Assembly (NCBI GenBank): GCA_003280725.1
Contig: QCED01000017.1
Coordinates: 1-35,957, forward strand
Origin: Prochlorococcus sp. AG-355-M18
GTDB taxonomy: Bacteria > Cyanobacteriota > Cyanobacteriia > PCC-6307 > Cyanobiaceae
Reading direction: 5' to 3'
Length of the DNA stretch: 35,957 nt
Part shown: piece after piece, positions 1 to 8,500 of the stretch
How positions within the stretch are numbered: the first letter of the stretch is position 1
Layout of the letters: each line of letters opens with the position of its first letter
Translations under genes and position numbers: made by a program
Notes under the pieces: generated by a model
The model's input: the letters and a program-made list of their open reading frames with translations, nothing else
What the model was told of the DNA's origin: nothing
The model's database searches: none

Positions 1-611
1 TCAAAGCCACAAGCTGAAATTCTTTTTAGTTGTAGAAGGCAACCCTCGGAATTAAGAATTTCTCCTAAATCTCTTGCAATTGCTCTTATGTATGTACCAG
101 CTGAACATTTGATTTTTATTTCTATGATTCCGTTTATTTGGTCCCATTTCATTAAAGTAAGTTCGTCTATTTTTACTTCTCTTGGTGGTAATTCAAAAAC
201 TTCATTCCTGAAAGATTTCTTATAAGCTCTCTCACCATTAACGTGCACACTAGATACTTTCGGCGGAATTTGTTTAATAATTCCTCTAAATCTATTTAAG
301 TATTGATCTAATTTTTCATAACTGATTTTAGGCCAACTTTTTTGATTAATTATTTCTCCGTGAATATCATCAGTGATAGTTCTTATCCCTAATTTAATTT
401 GTCCTATGTAAGTTTTACCCTGAGGGAGATATTGAATAAATCTTGTTGCACTGCCTATCGCGATTGGTAATATTCCTGTAACTTCTGGGTCAAGAGTTCC
501 TGTGTGACCGACCTTTTTCGTATTAAGTAACTTCCTTATTTGTTTAACACAATCATGTGAGGTACATCCTTTATCTTTATTAATTACCAAGAATCCATCT
601 TTAGTTTCCAT
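1..611 (-). CDS. truB: tRNA pseudouridine(55) synthase TruB (C-terminus off window)
   Basis: Reading leftward from the ATG at 609-611, 203 codons are present before the window ends, so the C-terminus is missing. TruB converts U55 in the T-loop of most tRNAs to pseudouridine. The family motif with the catalytic aspartate is visible as [17 protein letters not shown], putting the nucleophile at Asp41. The start [15 protein letters not shown] and the later [17 protein letters not shown] block are also typical of TruB rather than RluA-type synthases. The adjacent L27 and L21 genes fit a translation neighbourhood. Family assignment is secure; whether a C-terminal PUA domain exists cannot be seen. 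Confidence 0.95.
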   Translation of the reverse strand, partial: METKDGFLVINKDKGCTSHDCVKQIRKLLNTKKVGHTGTLDPEVTGILPIAIGSATRFIQYLPQGKTYIGQIKLGIRTITDDIHGEIINQKSWPKISYEKLDQYLNRFRGIIKQIPPKVSSVHVNGERAYKKSFRNEVFELPPREVKIDELTLMKWDQINGIIEIKIKCSAGTYIRAIARDLGEILNSEGCLLQLKRISACGF

Positions 612-687
612 TTTTAATATTAAGAATACTTTGAGAAAGATTTATAACCATCCTATGATTTTGTTATCGGAAATTTAGAGTAAGAAA

Positions 688-1428
688 TTGAAGAACAATA
701 ATATTATTGTAAAAGAGTTTTTAGACAATGCTTTTAATTTGAAATCACATTTAATGGAATACTTATCTATTAGAGAATGTGATTTAGATGGATTCCTTGC
801 AAATGCAAAGATGAATTTGGCAAATTCACATCCTGGAGATGCTTTGAATGATGTTTCGGATTTTTATACTGAAATAGTTGGAAATCGGCATGTAGCTGAT
901 TTAGCTGCTTGGCATATCACAAGCAAGGACTACATCGCTGATACTTTAAAACTTCAGCAGAGATTTTCTAGAGATTTGGTTTTAGATTTTGGAGGAGGTA
1001 TTGGAACGCATGCCTTAGCTAACGCTATGTCTTCAAAAGTTGAGCATGTTTTTTTTGTAGATATTAATAAGACAAATAGAAACTTTGTTGAATACAGAGC
1101 CAAGAAATTAGGAGTCGAAAAAAAACTTACTTTTTGCAAGACAATTCAAGATACACAAATATCTAAATTTGATACCATAGTTTGCCTTGATGTTTTGGAA
1201 CATCTTGCTGATCCAGCTTCACAAATTGAGATTTTCAATGAGTTTATGGATCTTAATTCTATCGCTTTATTCAATTGGTATTTCTTCAAGGGAGAAAAAA
1301 ATGAATATCCATTTCACATAGACGATAGAAGAGTTGTTGAAAAGTTTTTTAGGACACTTCAAGCAAAATTTCTAGAAGTTTTTCATCCTATACTTATAAC
1401 TACAAGAGCTTATAAAAAATTAGACTAA
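688..1428 (+). CDS. Class I SAM-dependent methyltransferase, substrate unknown
   Basis: This 246-residue protein has a Rossmann-type SAM-binding fold. The glycine-rich motif I ([12 protein letters not shown]) lies near residues 98-109, an acidic residue after strand 2 (FFVDIN) could bind the SAM ribose, and the motif IV/post region VCLDVLEHL is characteristic of small-molecule methyltransferases. There is no transmembrane segment. The start is TTG at 688: an in-frame TAG at 676-678 blocks any longer form, and the next Met is residue 23. The gene sits alone on the plus strand between truB and rpmA, and its last 9 bases overlap the end of rpmA. I do not recognise the substrate; position beside truB and ribosomal genes is only weak evidence for an RNA or protein target. 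Confidence 0.75.
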   Translation: MKNNNIIVKEFLDNAFNLKSHLMEYLSIRECDLDGFLANAKMNLANSHPGDALNDVSDFYTEIVGNRHVADLAAWHITSKDYIADTLKLQQRFSRDLVLDFGGGIGTHALANAMSSKVEHVFFVDINKTNRNFVEYRAKKLGVEKKLTFCKTIQDTQISKFDTIVCLDVLEHLADPASQIEIFNEFMDLNSIALFNWYFFKGEKNEYPFHIDDRRVVEKFFRTLQAKFLEVFHPILITTRAYKKLD

Positions 1429-1680
1429 TATATTAACTCTTTTTCTATTTCTTAAATTTCTTTTTACGCTTTCAAAGCTTACAGTGCCTTCTTTAAGTGC
1501 AAAAAGGGTATCATCTTTACCTTTGCCAACATTAATTCCTGGAAGAAAGGAAGTACCTCTTTGACGAATTAAAATTGATCCGGCAGTTACCTTTTCTCCA
1601 CCATAAGCTTTTACACCCAATCTTTTAGAGTTCGAATCTCGTCCATTTCTTGTGGAGCCTGTGCCCTTTTTATGTGCCAT
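1420..1680 (-). CDS. rpmA: 50S ribosomal protein L27
   Basis: This 86-residue basic protein starts [20 protein letters not shown], the standard bacterial/chloroplast L27 N-terminus, whose tail reaches toward the peptidyl-transferase centre. The core motif [21 protein letters not shown] is also canonical. The mature-looking AHKKG start means there is no cleavable N-terminal extension like that of Firmicutes L27. It follows rplU by 9 bases on the same strand, the usual rplU-rpmA pair, so the two are surely cotranscribed. Its stop overlaps the 3' end of the convergent methyltransferase by 9 bases. Confidence 0.98.
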   Translation of the reverse strand: MAHKKGTGSTRNGRDSNSKRLGVKAYGGEKVTAGSILIRQRGTSFLPGINVGKGKDDTLFALKEGTVSFESVKRNLRNRKRVNILV

Positions 1681-1689
1681 TAGAAATTT

Positions 1690-2130
1690 TTAACTTGTAG
1701 ATTTTTCAGATTTTGGTTTAGATTCCTTTTTAACAGTATCTTTTTTAGAAGAAGGCTTAGAGGAACTTTTACCTAATGAAATAGATTTTACCATAACCCT
1801 AGTGAGTTCCTGTCTATGACCCATCTTTTTTCTTGTCTTTTTTTTTGGACGCATCTTGTATACAAGAATTTTTTTATCTCTCCTGTGAGAAACTACTTCT
1901 AATTCAACCTTTGCATCTTTAACATAAGGTTTCCCAACAGTTATGGTGTCTTTATCTTTTAGGAGTAAAACTTTCTCAAGTATTATTTTATCTTTTTCTT
2001 TTGCATTTAACCTGTCAATGTCATAGTATCTATTAACTTCGAACCAAAATTGTTGACCTGAAGTTTCTGCTATTGCATACAATTCATTAATATTAGAAGA
2101 ATTGTTTGAGGAATTTTTAGAATTTGTCAT
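1690..2130 (-). CDS. rplU: 50S ribosomal protein L21 with extended termini
   Basis: L21 binds 23S rRNA and precedes rpmA in most bacteria, as here. The core (YAIAETSGQQFWFEVNRYYD, then the conserved Lys-rich RPKKKTRKKMGHRQ loop) is clear. At 146 residues it is longer than the usual ~100. About 15 Asn/Ser-rich residues precede the core, and about 30 Lys/Ser-rich residues follow it (KPSSKKDTVKKESKPKSEKS). ATG start at 2128-2130. Both extensions look disordered, and the tail could make extra rRNA contacts. The start faces kaiB across 144 bases, the spot where other cyanobacteria keep kaiA. Confidence 0.97.
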   Translation of the reverse strand: MTNSKNSSNNSSNINELYAIAETSGQQFWFEVNRYYDIDRLNAKEKDKIILEKVLLLKDKDTITVGKPYVKDAKVELEVVSHRRDKKILVYKMRPKKKTRKKMGHRQELTRVMVKSISLGKSSSKPSSKKDTVKKESKPKSEKSTS

Positions 2131-2274
2131 ATCTTAAAGACGCCATTAGGCTCAAATTTTTAATTTGATTAAACCAAATAAGCAATCATAATTATTTGTT
2201 TATTTTCTTATTTTGTAGTGTAATAAGTCAAGGGTTGTTTTAAATCTTTTATATCAATCTGAGGAACGATCAAA

Positions 2275-2592
2275 ATGTCAGCAAGAAAAACATATATTTT
2301 AAAACTTTATGTTGCTGGAAATACTCCTAATTCAATGAGAGCTTTAAACACTTTAAAAGAAATTCTAGAAAATGAATTTAAAGGAGTTTATGCCTTAAAG
2401 GTTATCGATGTTCTGAAGCAACCACAACTTGCAGAGGAAGATAAAATTTTGGCTACTCCAACATTAGCTAAAATTTTACCTCCACCCGTAAGAAGAATCA
2501 TTGGTGACCTCTCAGATAGAGAAAAAGTTTTAATTGGTTTAGACTTGCTTTTTGATGAATTAACTGAAACTGAATATAGTGGAGATAAATAA
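2275..2592 (+). CDS. kaiB: Circadian clock protein KaiB
   Basis: This 105-residue thioredoxin-like clock protein begins [20 protein letters not shown] and contains [20 protein letters not shown] and [20 protein letters not shown], all diagnostic of KaiB. KaiB is a fold-switching protein that binds the CI ring of KaiC and, in full clocks, sequesters KaiA. Its ATG at 2275 is preceded by a gaggaa-like ribosome-binding site 8-13 bases upstream. kaiC follows after 74 bases on the same strand. No kaiA lies upstream: the 144 bases back to rplU are full of stops in every plus-strand frame that I read. This matches the known kaiA loss in Prochlorococcus. Confidence 0.97.
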   Translation: MSARKTYILKLYVAGNTPNSMRALNTLKEILENEFKGVYALKVIDVLKQPQLAEEDKILATPTLAKILPPPVRRIIGDLSDREKVLIGLDLLFDELTETEYSGDK

Positions 2593-2614
2593 CATATAGA
2601 AAACTTTTATAATT

Positions 2615-2641
2615 AAAAAATAAATTAAATATTTATTTTTT
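2615..2641. repeat. Perfect AT-only inverted repeat between kaiB and kaiC
   Basis: Arms aaaaaataaat (2615-2625) and atttatttttt (2631-2641) are perfectly complementary over 11 pairs, with a 5-base loop taaat. In RNA this would be an all A-U stem in the kaiB-kaiC spacer, with its 3' arm ending in a U run. It could act as a weak terminator or attenuator, or as a processing or stability element setting the kaiB:kaiC ratio. In AT-rich DNA such palindromes can arise by chance, so its function is only inferred. Confidence 0.45.
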
Positions 2642-2666
2642 ATTTGCGTTTCCTAAGTAAAAAACT

Positions 2667-4196
2667 ATGAAAAATAAGAAATTTGGCAAATCAAATAAAA
2701 TGCAAGTACAAAAATTACCTACAGGTATAGAGGGCTTTGATGATGTTTGTAGAGGAGGTTTGCCTGTATCTCGCAGTACACTCGTAAGTGGTACATCAGG
2801 GACTGGTAAAACTGTTTTTTCGCTTCAATACTTACATCATGGAATTTGCAATTTTGATGAGCCTGGTATATTTGTTACATTTGAAGAATCACCTTTAGAC
2901 ATAATAAGAAATGCAGCTAGCTTCGGATGGGATTTACAAGAATTAATTGATCAAAATAAGTTATTTATTTTGGACGCTTCACCCGATCCTGATGGTCAAG
3001 ATGTAGCTGGTAACTTTGACTTGTCTGGTCTTATTGAGAGAATTAGTTACGCAATAAGAAAATATAAGGCTAAGAGAGTTGCAATAGATTCAATAACTGC
3101 TGTTTTTCAACAATATGATGCAATTTATGTTGTTAGAAGAGAAATCTTCAGACTAATAGCAAGATTGAAGGAAATAGGTGTAACAACAGTTATGACTACA
3201 GAAAGGGTAGATGATTATGGTCCCATTGCTAGATATGGAGTAGAAGAATTTGTTTCTGATAACGTTGTCTTATTAAGAAATGTTCTAGAGTCAGAAAAGA
3301 GAAGAAGAACATTAGAAGTCTTGAAGTTAAGAGGTACTGTCCATATGAAAGGGGAATACCCATTCACTATGGGTATAGATGGCATCAGTGTGTTTGCCCT
3401 TGGAGCAATGAGACTTACGCAAAGATCTTCAAATATTAGAATCAGTTCAGGAGTTCAAGATCTCGACGAGATGTGTGGAGGAGGTTATTTTCAAGATTCC
3501 ATTATTCTTGCCACAGGAGCTACTGGTACAGGTAAGACAATGCTTGTATCAAAATTTGTAGAAGATGCTTATAACAATAATGAAAGAGCGATACTTTTCG
3601 CATATGAAGAATCTAGGGCTCAATTGCTTAGGAATGCTACGAGTTGGGGAATAGACTTTGAAAAGATGGAAAGTGATGGGTTATTGAAAATTATTTGTGC
3701 CTATCCTGAATCAACTGGCTTGGAAGATCACTTGCAAATCATAAAAACGCAAATTAATCAATTTAAACCAAAGAGAATGGCAATAGATTCTCTTTCCGCA
3801 TTGGCAAGAGGTGTAAGTTTAAATGCATTTAGACAGTTTGTAATTGCAGTCACTGGATATACAAAACAAGAGGAGATAGCTGGCTTTTTTACTAATACTG
3901 CCGAAGAGTTTATGGGAAGCCATTCTATTACTGACTCTCACATCTCCACTATTACAGATACTATACTGTTGCTTCAATATGTAGAAATAAAGGGGGAGAT
4001 GGCTAGAGCTTTAAATGTTTTTAAAATGAGAGGATCATGGCACGATAAACGAATAAGAGAATTTATTATTACTAATCGAGGTCCTGAAATAAAAGACTCT
4101 TTTTCCAATTTTGAGCAGATATTTAGCGGTGCCCCCCATAGAATTATTCCAGATCAGAATGTTCAAAATGTTTTTAAAGGGGTAGATAATAATTAG
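2667..4196 (+). CDS. kaiC: Circadian clock ATPase/autokinase KaiC
   Basis: This 509-residue double-RecA protein has two Walker A motifs: GTSGTGKT at residues 42-49 (CI, clock ATPase) and GATGTGKT at 284-291 (CII, autokinase). The neighbouring phosphorylation sites are kept in DSHISTITD as Ser427 and Thr428, equivalent to S431/T432 of Synechococcus elongatus. Thus hexamer formation, ATPase and phosphorylation chemistry should be intact. After the conserved FSGAPHRI block only about 16 residues remain, shorter and different from the KaiA-binding tail of S. elongatus KaiC, in line with the missing kaiA. The system should therefore behave as a KaiA-independent hourglass-type timer, as reported for Prochlorococcus. 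Its stop codon overlaps that of the convergent nblS gene. Confidence 0.98.
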   Translation: MKNKKFGKSNKMQVQKLPTGIEGFDDVCRGGLPVSRSTLVSGTSGTGKTVFSLQYLHHGICNFDEPGIFVTFEESPLDIIRNAASFGWDLQELIDQNKLFILDASPDPDGQDVAGNFDLSGLIERISYAIRKYKAKRVAIDSITAVFQQYDAIYVVRREIFRLIARLKEIGVTTVMTTERVDDYGPIARYGVEEFVSDNVVLLRNVLESEKRRRTLEVLKLRGTVHMKGEYPFTMGIDGISVFALGAMRLTQRSSNIRISSGVQDLDEMCGGGYFQDSIILATGATGTGKTMLVSKFVEDAYNNNERAILFAYEESRAQLLRNATSWGIDFEKMESDGLLKIICAYPESTGLEDHLQIIKTQINQFKPKRMAIDSLSALARGVSLNAFRQFVIAVTGYTKQEEIAGFFTNTAEEFMGSHSITDSHISTITDTILLLQYVEIKGEMARALNVFKMRGSWHDKRIREFIITNRGPEIKDSFSNFEQIFSGAPHRIIPDQNVQNVFKGVDNN

Positions 4197-6259
4197 TTAA
4201 TTTTACTTACTTCAGAACTTGAAAAATTATCTTTATTGTTTATAGCCTGGGTCAATAATTCATCTTTATCCGATTGTGATAACGCTAAATCGAACCAGAA
4301 GGTTGTTCCAACACCCAATTCACTAGCCATTCTAATTTCTCCACCATGTTTTTCAATGATTCCTTTTACTATCGATAAGCCAAGCCCGGTACCTTGCTCA
4401 GTATGAACAGCATTCTCTACTCTATAAAAACGGTCAAATATTTTTTCTTGATCAGCTTGAGATATTCCTGAACCTGTATCAGCTATTTCAATTCTCACTT
4501 TTGGTAATGGTGAAACTAACTCGCATTGGGGTGCTCCATCATTGTTTTTAGTTGGAGGAAATGCAGGACAGGAATCTGGCCAAGTGTAAGCTCTTATCAT
4601 GAGATTGCTGTTTCTTGGACTGAATTTCAATCCATTACCCAGAAGATTATCAAAAACTTGTAAAAGTAAATCAAAATTTCCAAGAATTGCAGGTATGGTT
4701 ACTTCTATATCATGTGATAATGAAACGTTTTTTTCTGTAGCGTTGAGTCTGTAATTCCTAAGGGTCTGCTCTATTGCAGGTTTTATATCCATTTCCTCAA
4801 GTTGAATTATTTTCCCTGACTCTAGTCTTGATAAATCTAATACATCATTTACAAGTCTTGTTAGCCGGTCAGTCTCTGAATTTGCAATACCCAGAAATTC
4901 AAGTTGTTCTTCATTAGAGAGCTGATCTTTTAAATCATGTAGGGTCTCTACGTAACTTTTGATGTTAAAAAGCGGTGTCCTTAATTCATGAGAAACATTA
5001 CTAATAAATCTATTTTGTGCTGCATTTAATTCTACTTCTCTTGTTAGATCTTGAATTGTTACGGCAATCCCTTTTAATTCAACTTTGTTTGTATCTAATA
5101 CCGATTGTAAGACAATTCTTAAAGTTCTAGCCGGTTCTCCTAAGCTGAATCTCAAATCATCCTTTTCTTTTTCTCTGTTTAAAAGAGATTCTATATTTGT
5201 ATGTAAGTCATTAGAAAAAATTTCAGGGATTTCATTTAAAAAATATTTTCCTTCTAAGAATCTTCCCTCCCAACGGAATAATCTTTTTGCTGTTGGATTA
5301 GTAAGTACAATCTTTCCCTCGGAATCTAATAATATTGCACCATCAGCCATAGTAGCTATTAATGATTGCTGCTTTATTTGAGCGGCTTTAAGTTCTTCAA
5401 TATTTGCCTCATCATAATTTTCTAACTGAGTAGCCATGCGGTTGAATCCATTCAAAAGTTCGCCTAGATCTCCTGTCATAGGGAGGGAAATTCTGGATTT
5501 AAAGTTTCCTTTTGAAATTTCCCTAACACCTCTTACTAACTCCCTTACAGGTCTAGTAATAGTAAGTGCATTGAATACAGCTCCAAGAATAACTAAAACC
5601 CAAATAGAGATAAAAACTGCGATGGTCACTTCTCTCGTTAGTGCAGCACTTGCTAAAGCTTTTTTATTAGGTGTAACTCCTAAAGCCAAAGTTCCAAGAT
5701 ATTTACCTTTCCACAGCATTGGAACAAATACATCTGTTACTTGTCCTTGTGGCGTGGCATGCTGCCTAACTAAAGGGAATTGTGGTCTTTTCTTTAATTC
5801 TGAGGGTAGTTTTAATTTTCTAGTAAGCTGAAACTGACTATTTGAACTTGTTGGTGTGGCACTAATCGGTATTCCAAGTTGAACGATGTCTTCAGCATCA
5901 GTAAAAAATATGTAACGAAGATTTCTACTGGATCTCCAGAACTTTTCAGCTACATTTGAAATCTCTTTTTTTTGGTTATTTGCAACTAATTCTGTGACAT
6001 TACCTGACAGTAATAACCCTAGATCTCTAGCATATCTGGTATCATTCATACCTGCATCTCTTTGAATACTATTTAATGCAAAAAAAGTAATTCCCGTCAT
6101 AAGAAGACTTACAACAAGAGTTGCTATTGCTAACAATTTTGTTCTTAAACTAAATCCACTCCACCAAGAAAAAAGCCTATTTATCCATAAGTTATTATTA
6201 ATGTCTTCATTATTTAATACGTTATAGTCTTTACTTTTTTGGTTATTGGTATCTACCAT
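4193..6259 (-). CDS. nblS: Membrane sensor histidine kinase NblS (Hik33/DspA type)
   Basis: This 688-residue kinase has TM1 around residues 43-63, an extracytoplasmic sensor region, and TM2 around 210-232. HAMP follows (starting ITRPVRELVRGVREISKGNF), then a PAS domain at about 300-400, HisKA with FISNVSHELRTPLFN (phospho-acceptor His424), and an HATPase domain with N, G1 (IADTGSGIS) and G2 (GTGLGLSIV) boxes. This order and the exact H-box context are those of cyanobacterial NblS/Hik33 (plastid ycf26), which controls high-light, nutrient and cold responses including hli genes. About 27 residues with two cysteines (roughly 557-583) lie between the N and G1 boxes. It starts 4 bases after purD ends, so cotranscription is likely. 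The partner response regulator is not in this window. Confidence 0.93.
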   Translation of the reverse strand: MVDTNNQKSKDYNVLNNEDINNNLWINRLFSWWSGFSLRTKLLAIATLVVSLLMTGITFFALNSIQRDAGMNDTRYARDLGLLLSGNVTELVANNQKKEISNVAEKFWRSSRNLRYIFFTDAEDIVQLGIPISATPTSSNSQFQLTRKLKLPSELKKRPQFPLVRQHATPQGQVTDVFVPMLWKGKYLGTLALGVTPNKKALASAALTREVTIAVFISIWVLVILGAVFNALTITRPVRELVRGVREISKGNFKSRISLPMTGDLGELLNGFNRMATQLENYDEANIEELKAAQIKQQSLIATMADGAILLDSEGKIVLTNPTAKRLFRWEGRFLEGKYFLNEIPEIFSNDLHTNIESLLNREKEKDDLRFSLGEPARTLRIVLQSVLDTNKVELKGIAVTIQDLTREVELNAAQNRFISNVSHELRTPLFNIKSYVETLHDLKDQLSNEEQLEFLGIANSETDRLTRLVNDVLDLSRLESGKIIQLEEMDIKPAIEQTLRNYRLNATEKNVSLSHDIEVTIPAILGNFDLLLQVFDNLLGNGLKFSPRNSNLMIRAYTWPDSCPAFPPTKNNDGAPQCELVSPLPKVRIEIADTGSGISQADQEKIFDRFYRVENAVHTEQGTGLGLSIVKGIIEKHGGEIRMASELGVGTTFWFDLALSQSDKDELLTQAINNKDNFSSSEVSKIN

Positions 6260-6263
6260 AATT

Positions 6264-7595
6264 CTAATTATTTTTTGAAAAGTTTTTTCTCACTTGATGG
6301 CCAATATCGTTTCTAAAGTAAATACCATTAAAATTTATTTCTTTTAAATTTTTGTATGCCTTATCAAAAACCTTATCAAAATCGTCATCTTGACAAACAA
6401 TACTTAAGACTCTTCCCCCGTCAGTTAATAATTCTCCATTTTCACTTAAAGAAGTCCCTGAGTCGAAAATTTGGCAATCATTTGAGTCAATGTTTCCTAT
6501 TTTTATAGGTAAGCCAGTTTTGTATTCATAAGGATAACCCTTAGAGGTCGCGATAACACATCCACTAAGTTTATCAGAAGTATCAATTTTTTCATCTCCA
6601 GTCAAATTTCCCATTGAGCATTTTTCTAAAAGAAATACAAAATTTTGATCCATCAAAGGCATAATTGTTTGGCATTCAGGATCACCGAATCTGCAATTAT
6701 ATTCTATAACTTTGGGTCCTGAATTTGTGATCATCAATCCAAAATAAATAACCCCTTTATAATCAATATTTTGACTGTTAAGTTGATTTATTGTCGGTTC
6801 AACTATCTCTTGAACGATTCTATTAAGGTATTCTTTTGTTATGAGTGGAGCAGGAGAATAAGCCCCCATTCCCCCTGTGTTTGGACCTTTATCTTTCTCC
6901 TTGAGTCGTTTGTGATCTTGTGCAGTTGGAAGCAATATATATTTTTTCCCATCGCATAATGCAAAAACTGAAACTTCTGGACCATAAATTTTTTCTTCTA
7001 AAACAACTAAATTTCCAGATTTGCCAAACTTTCCATTGAAGATTGATTCTGCGGCCTTAAGACATTCATCTTTTGAATCGGGAATAAAAACACCTTTACC
7101 TGAAGCTAACCCATCCACTTTTACTACAAGTGGCATCGATGATGAATGGATAATTTTTTTAGCTTCTTCTAAAGAATTGACTTTCCAAAAGTTTGCAGTA
7201 GGAATATTTGCTTTTTGCATAAATTCCTTTGCCCAAGATTTGCTATATTCCAATTTTGCACCATCTTTACCGGGGCCAAATACTTTAAAGTCTTTTTTGC
7301 GAAGATAATCGGCTAATCCGTTTGCTAAAGGTATTTCTGGTCCTATTACAACTAAATCTACATTTAAAAACTCAAGTTTTTCAACTAATTTATTTTTATT
7401 ATTTATATCAATTTTTATTCTTTCACATTTGTTTATTCTTTCTGATCCAGCATTACCAGGAATCAAAAAAACTTTTTTGACTAGTTCATTTTTTTGAATA
7501 GCCCAAGCCAAAGAATTCTCTCTGCCACCATTTCCAATTATTAAAATATTTTCAACTCTATTGAACCTTTTAGAACTTGTTGAATTAATGCTCAT
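6264..7595 (-). CDS. purD: Phosphoribosylamine-glycine ligase (GAR synthetase)
   Basis: The protein has 443 residues. PurD joins 5-phosphoribosylamine and glycine using ATP in de novo purine synthesis. Seen: N-terminal domain start ILIIGNGGRENSLAWAI, the ATP-grasp segment MPLVVKVDGLASGKGVFI, the substrate-binding stretch PNTGGMGAYSPAP, and the metal-binding YNCRFGDPECQ near the C-terminal side. Length and domain order are normal for bacterial PurD. It leads the minus-strand pair purD-nblS and is divergent from purC across a 136-base region that should hold both promoters, so two purine genes share one control region. Confidence 0.96.
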   Translation of the reverse strand: MSINSTSSKRFNRVENILIIGNGGRENSLAWAIQKNELVKKVFLIPGNAGSERINKCERIKIDINNKNKLVEKLEFLNVDLVVIGPEIPLANGLADYLRKKDFKVFGPGKDGAKLEYSKSWAKEFMQKANIPTANFWKVNSLEEAKKIIHSSSMPLVVKVDGLASGKGVFIPDSKDECLKAAESIFNGKFGKSGNLVVLEEKIYGPEVSVFALCDGKKYILLPTAQDHKRLKEKDKGPNTGGMGAYSPAPLITKEYLNRIVQEIVEPTINQLNSQNIDYKGVIYFGLMITNSGPKVIEYNCRFGDPECQTIMPLMDQNFVFLLEKCSMGNLTGDEKIDTSDKLSGCVIATSKGYPYEYKTGLPIKIGNIDSNDCQIFDSGTSLSENGELLTDGGRVLSIVCQDDDFDKVFDKAYKNLKEINFNGIYFRNDIGHQVRKNFSKNN

Positions 7596-7731
7596 AAATT
7601 TGATGTTTTAAGGTTATTAGGTTTCGATGAATTATTAGTTAAAATGAAATAAACTATTTTAAAAGTTGATCTCTAATAAATATGTTAATTACAAATAGTA
7701 CTTTTAGTAATCAAATGAGGTTCTAAATTTA

Positions 7732-8460
7732 ATGAATAATAAATATAAATTGATTTATGAAGGAAAAGCAAAGAAAGTATTTTCTCATGAAGATGCAGAT
7801 AAAGTAATAATTGAATTTAAAGATGATGCAACAGCTTTTAATGCTTTGAAAAAAGCTAAATTTAAAGGTAAAGGAAAACTTAATTGTCTAATAAGTGCCA
7901 AACTTTTTGAACTTCTTATAAATAATAATATTCCAACTCATTTTCTCGAGCTTGAAAATGAAAATACAATTATTGCCCGTAAAATTAAAGTAATTCCCTT
8001 AGAAATTGTCCTTAGAAATATTGCTTATGGTTCTTTGTGTAAACAAACGACTTTAAAGCCAAGAACTGTCCTAGAAAAACCATTAATTGATCTTTATCTA
8101 AAAAATGATGAACTTAATGATCCCTTAATTACAAAAGATAGAATTGAATTAATGAACATACTAAGATCTAAAGATTTAGATTTCATAGTAGATTTAACGC
8201 TAAAAATTAATGAAATACTTAAAAGCTTTTTTAAAAGTATTAAGCTTCAACTTGTGGATTTTAAGTTAGAGTTTGGTTACGATCTAAAAAAAAATATACT
8301 TCTTGGTGATGAAATAAGTCCTGATAATTGCAGATTGTGGGATCTTAATCAGAATAATGATACAATTGTAAGCCTTGACAAAGACGTATTTAGAAATGAT
8401 TCAGGAGGGTTAATTGAAGCTTACAGTGAAATTAACCGACGAATAAACGATTTCATTTAA
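7732..8460 (+). CDS. purC: SAICAR synthetase (phosphoribosylaminoimidazole-succinocarboxamide synthase)
   Basis: The protein has 242 residues, normal for the bacterial single-domain enzyme. PurC condenses CAIR with aspartate using ATP. Diagnostic blocks are LIYEGKAKKVF at the start, DDATAFNALKKAKFKGKG, KVIPLEIVLRNIAYGSL, LVDFKLEFGYD and GDEISPDNCRLWD. It is divergent from purD. bamA begins 40 bases downstream on the same strand, so purC may be the first gene of the transcript that continues into the envelope block; no terminator-like hairpin is evident between them. Confidence 0.96.
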   Translation: MNNKYKLIYEGKAKKVFSHEDADKVIIEFKDDATAFNALKKAKFKGKGKLNCLISAKLFELLINNNIPTHFLELENENTIIARKIKVIPLEIVLRNIAYGSLCKQTTLKPRTVLEKPLIDLYLKNDELNDPLITKDRIELMNILRSKDLDFIVDLTLKINEILKSFFKSIKLQLVDFKLEFGYDLKKNILLGDEISPDNCRLWDLNQNNDTIVSLDKDVFRNDSGGLIEAYSEINRRINDFI

Positions 8461-8500
8461 CTCAATTAAAAATGCTCCAACTATCATAATAAAAAATACT

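Noticed and set aside
2131..2274. Remnant of kaiA
   Set aside because: No kaiA-like peptide readable in this 144-base stretch; stops are frequent.
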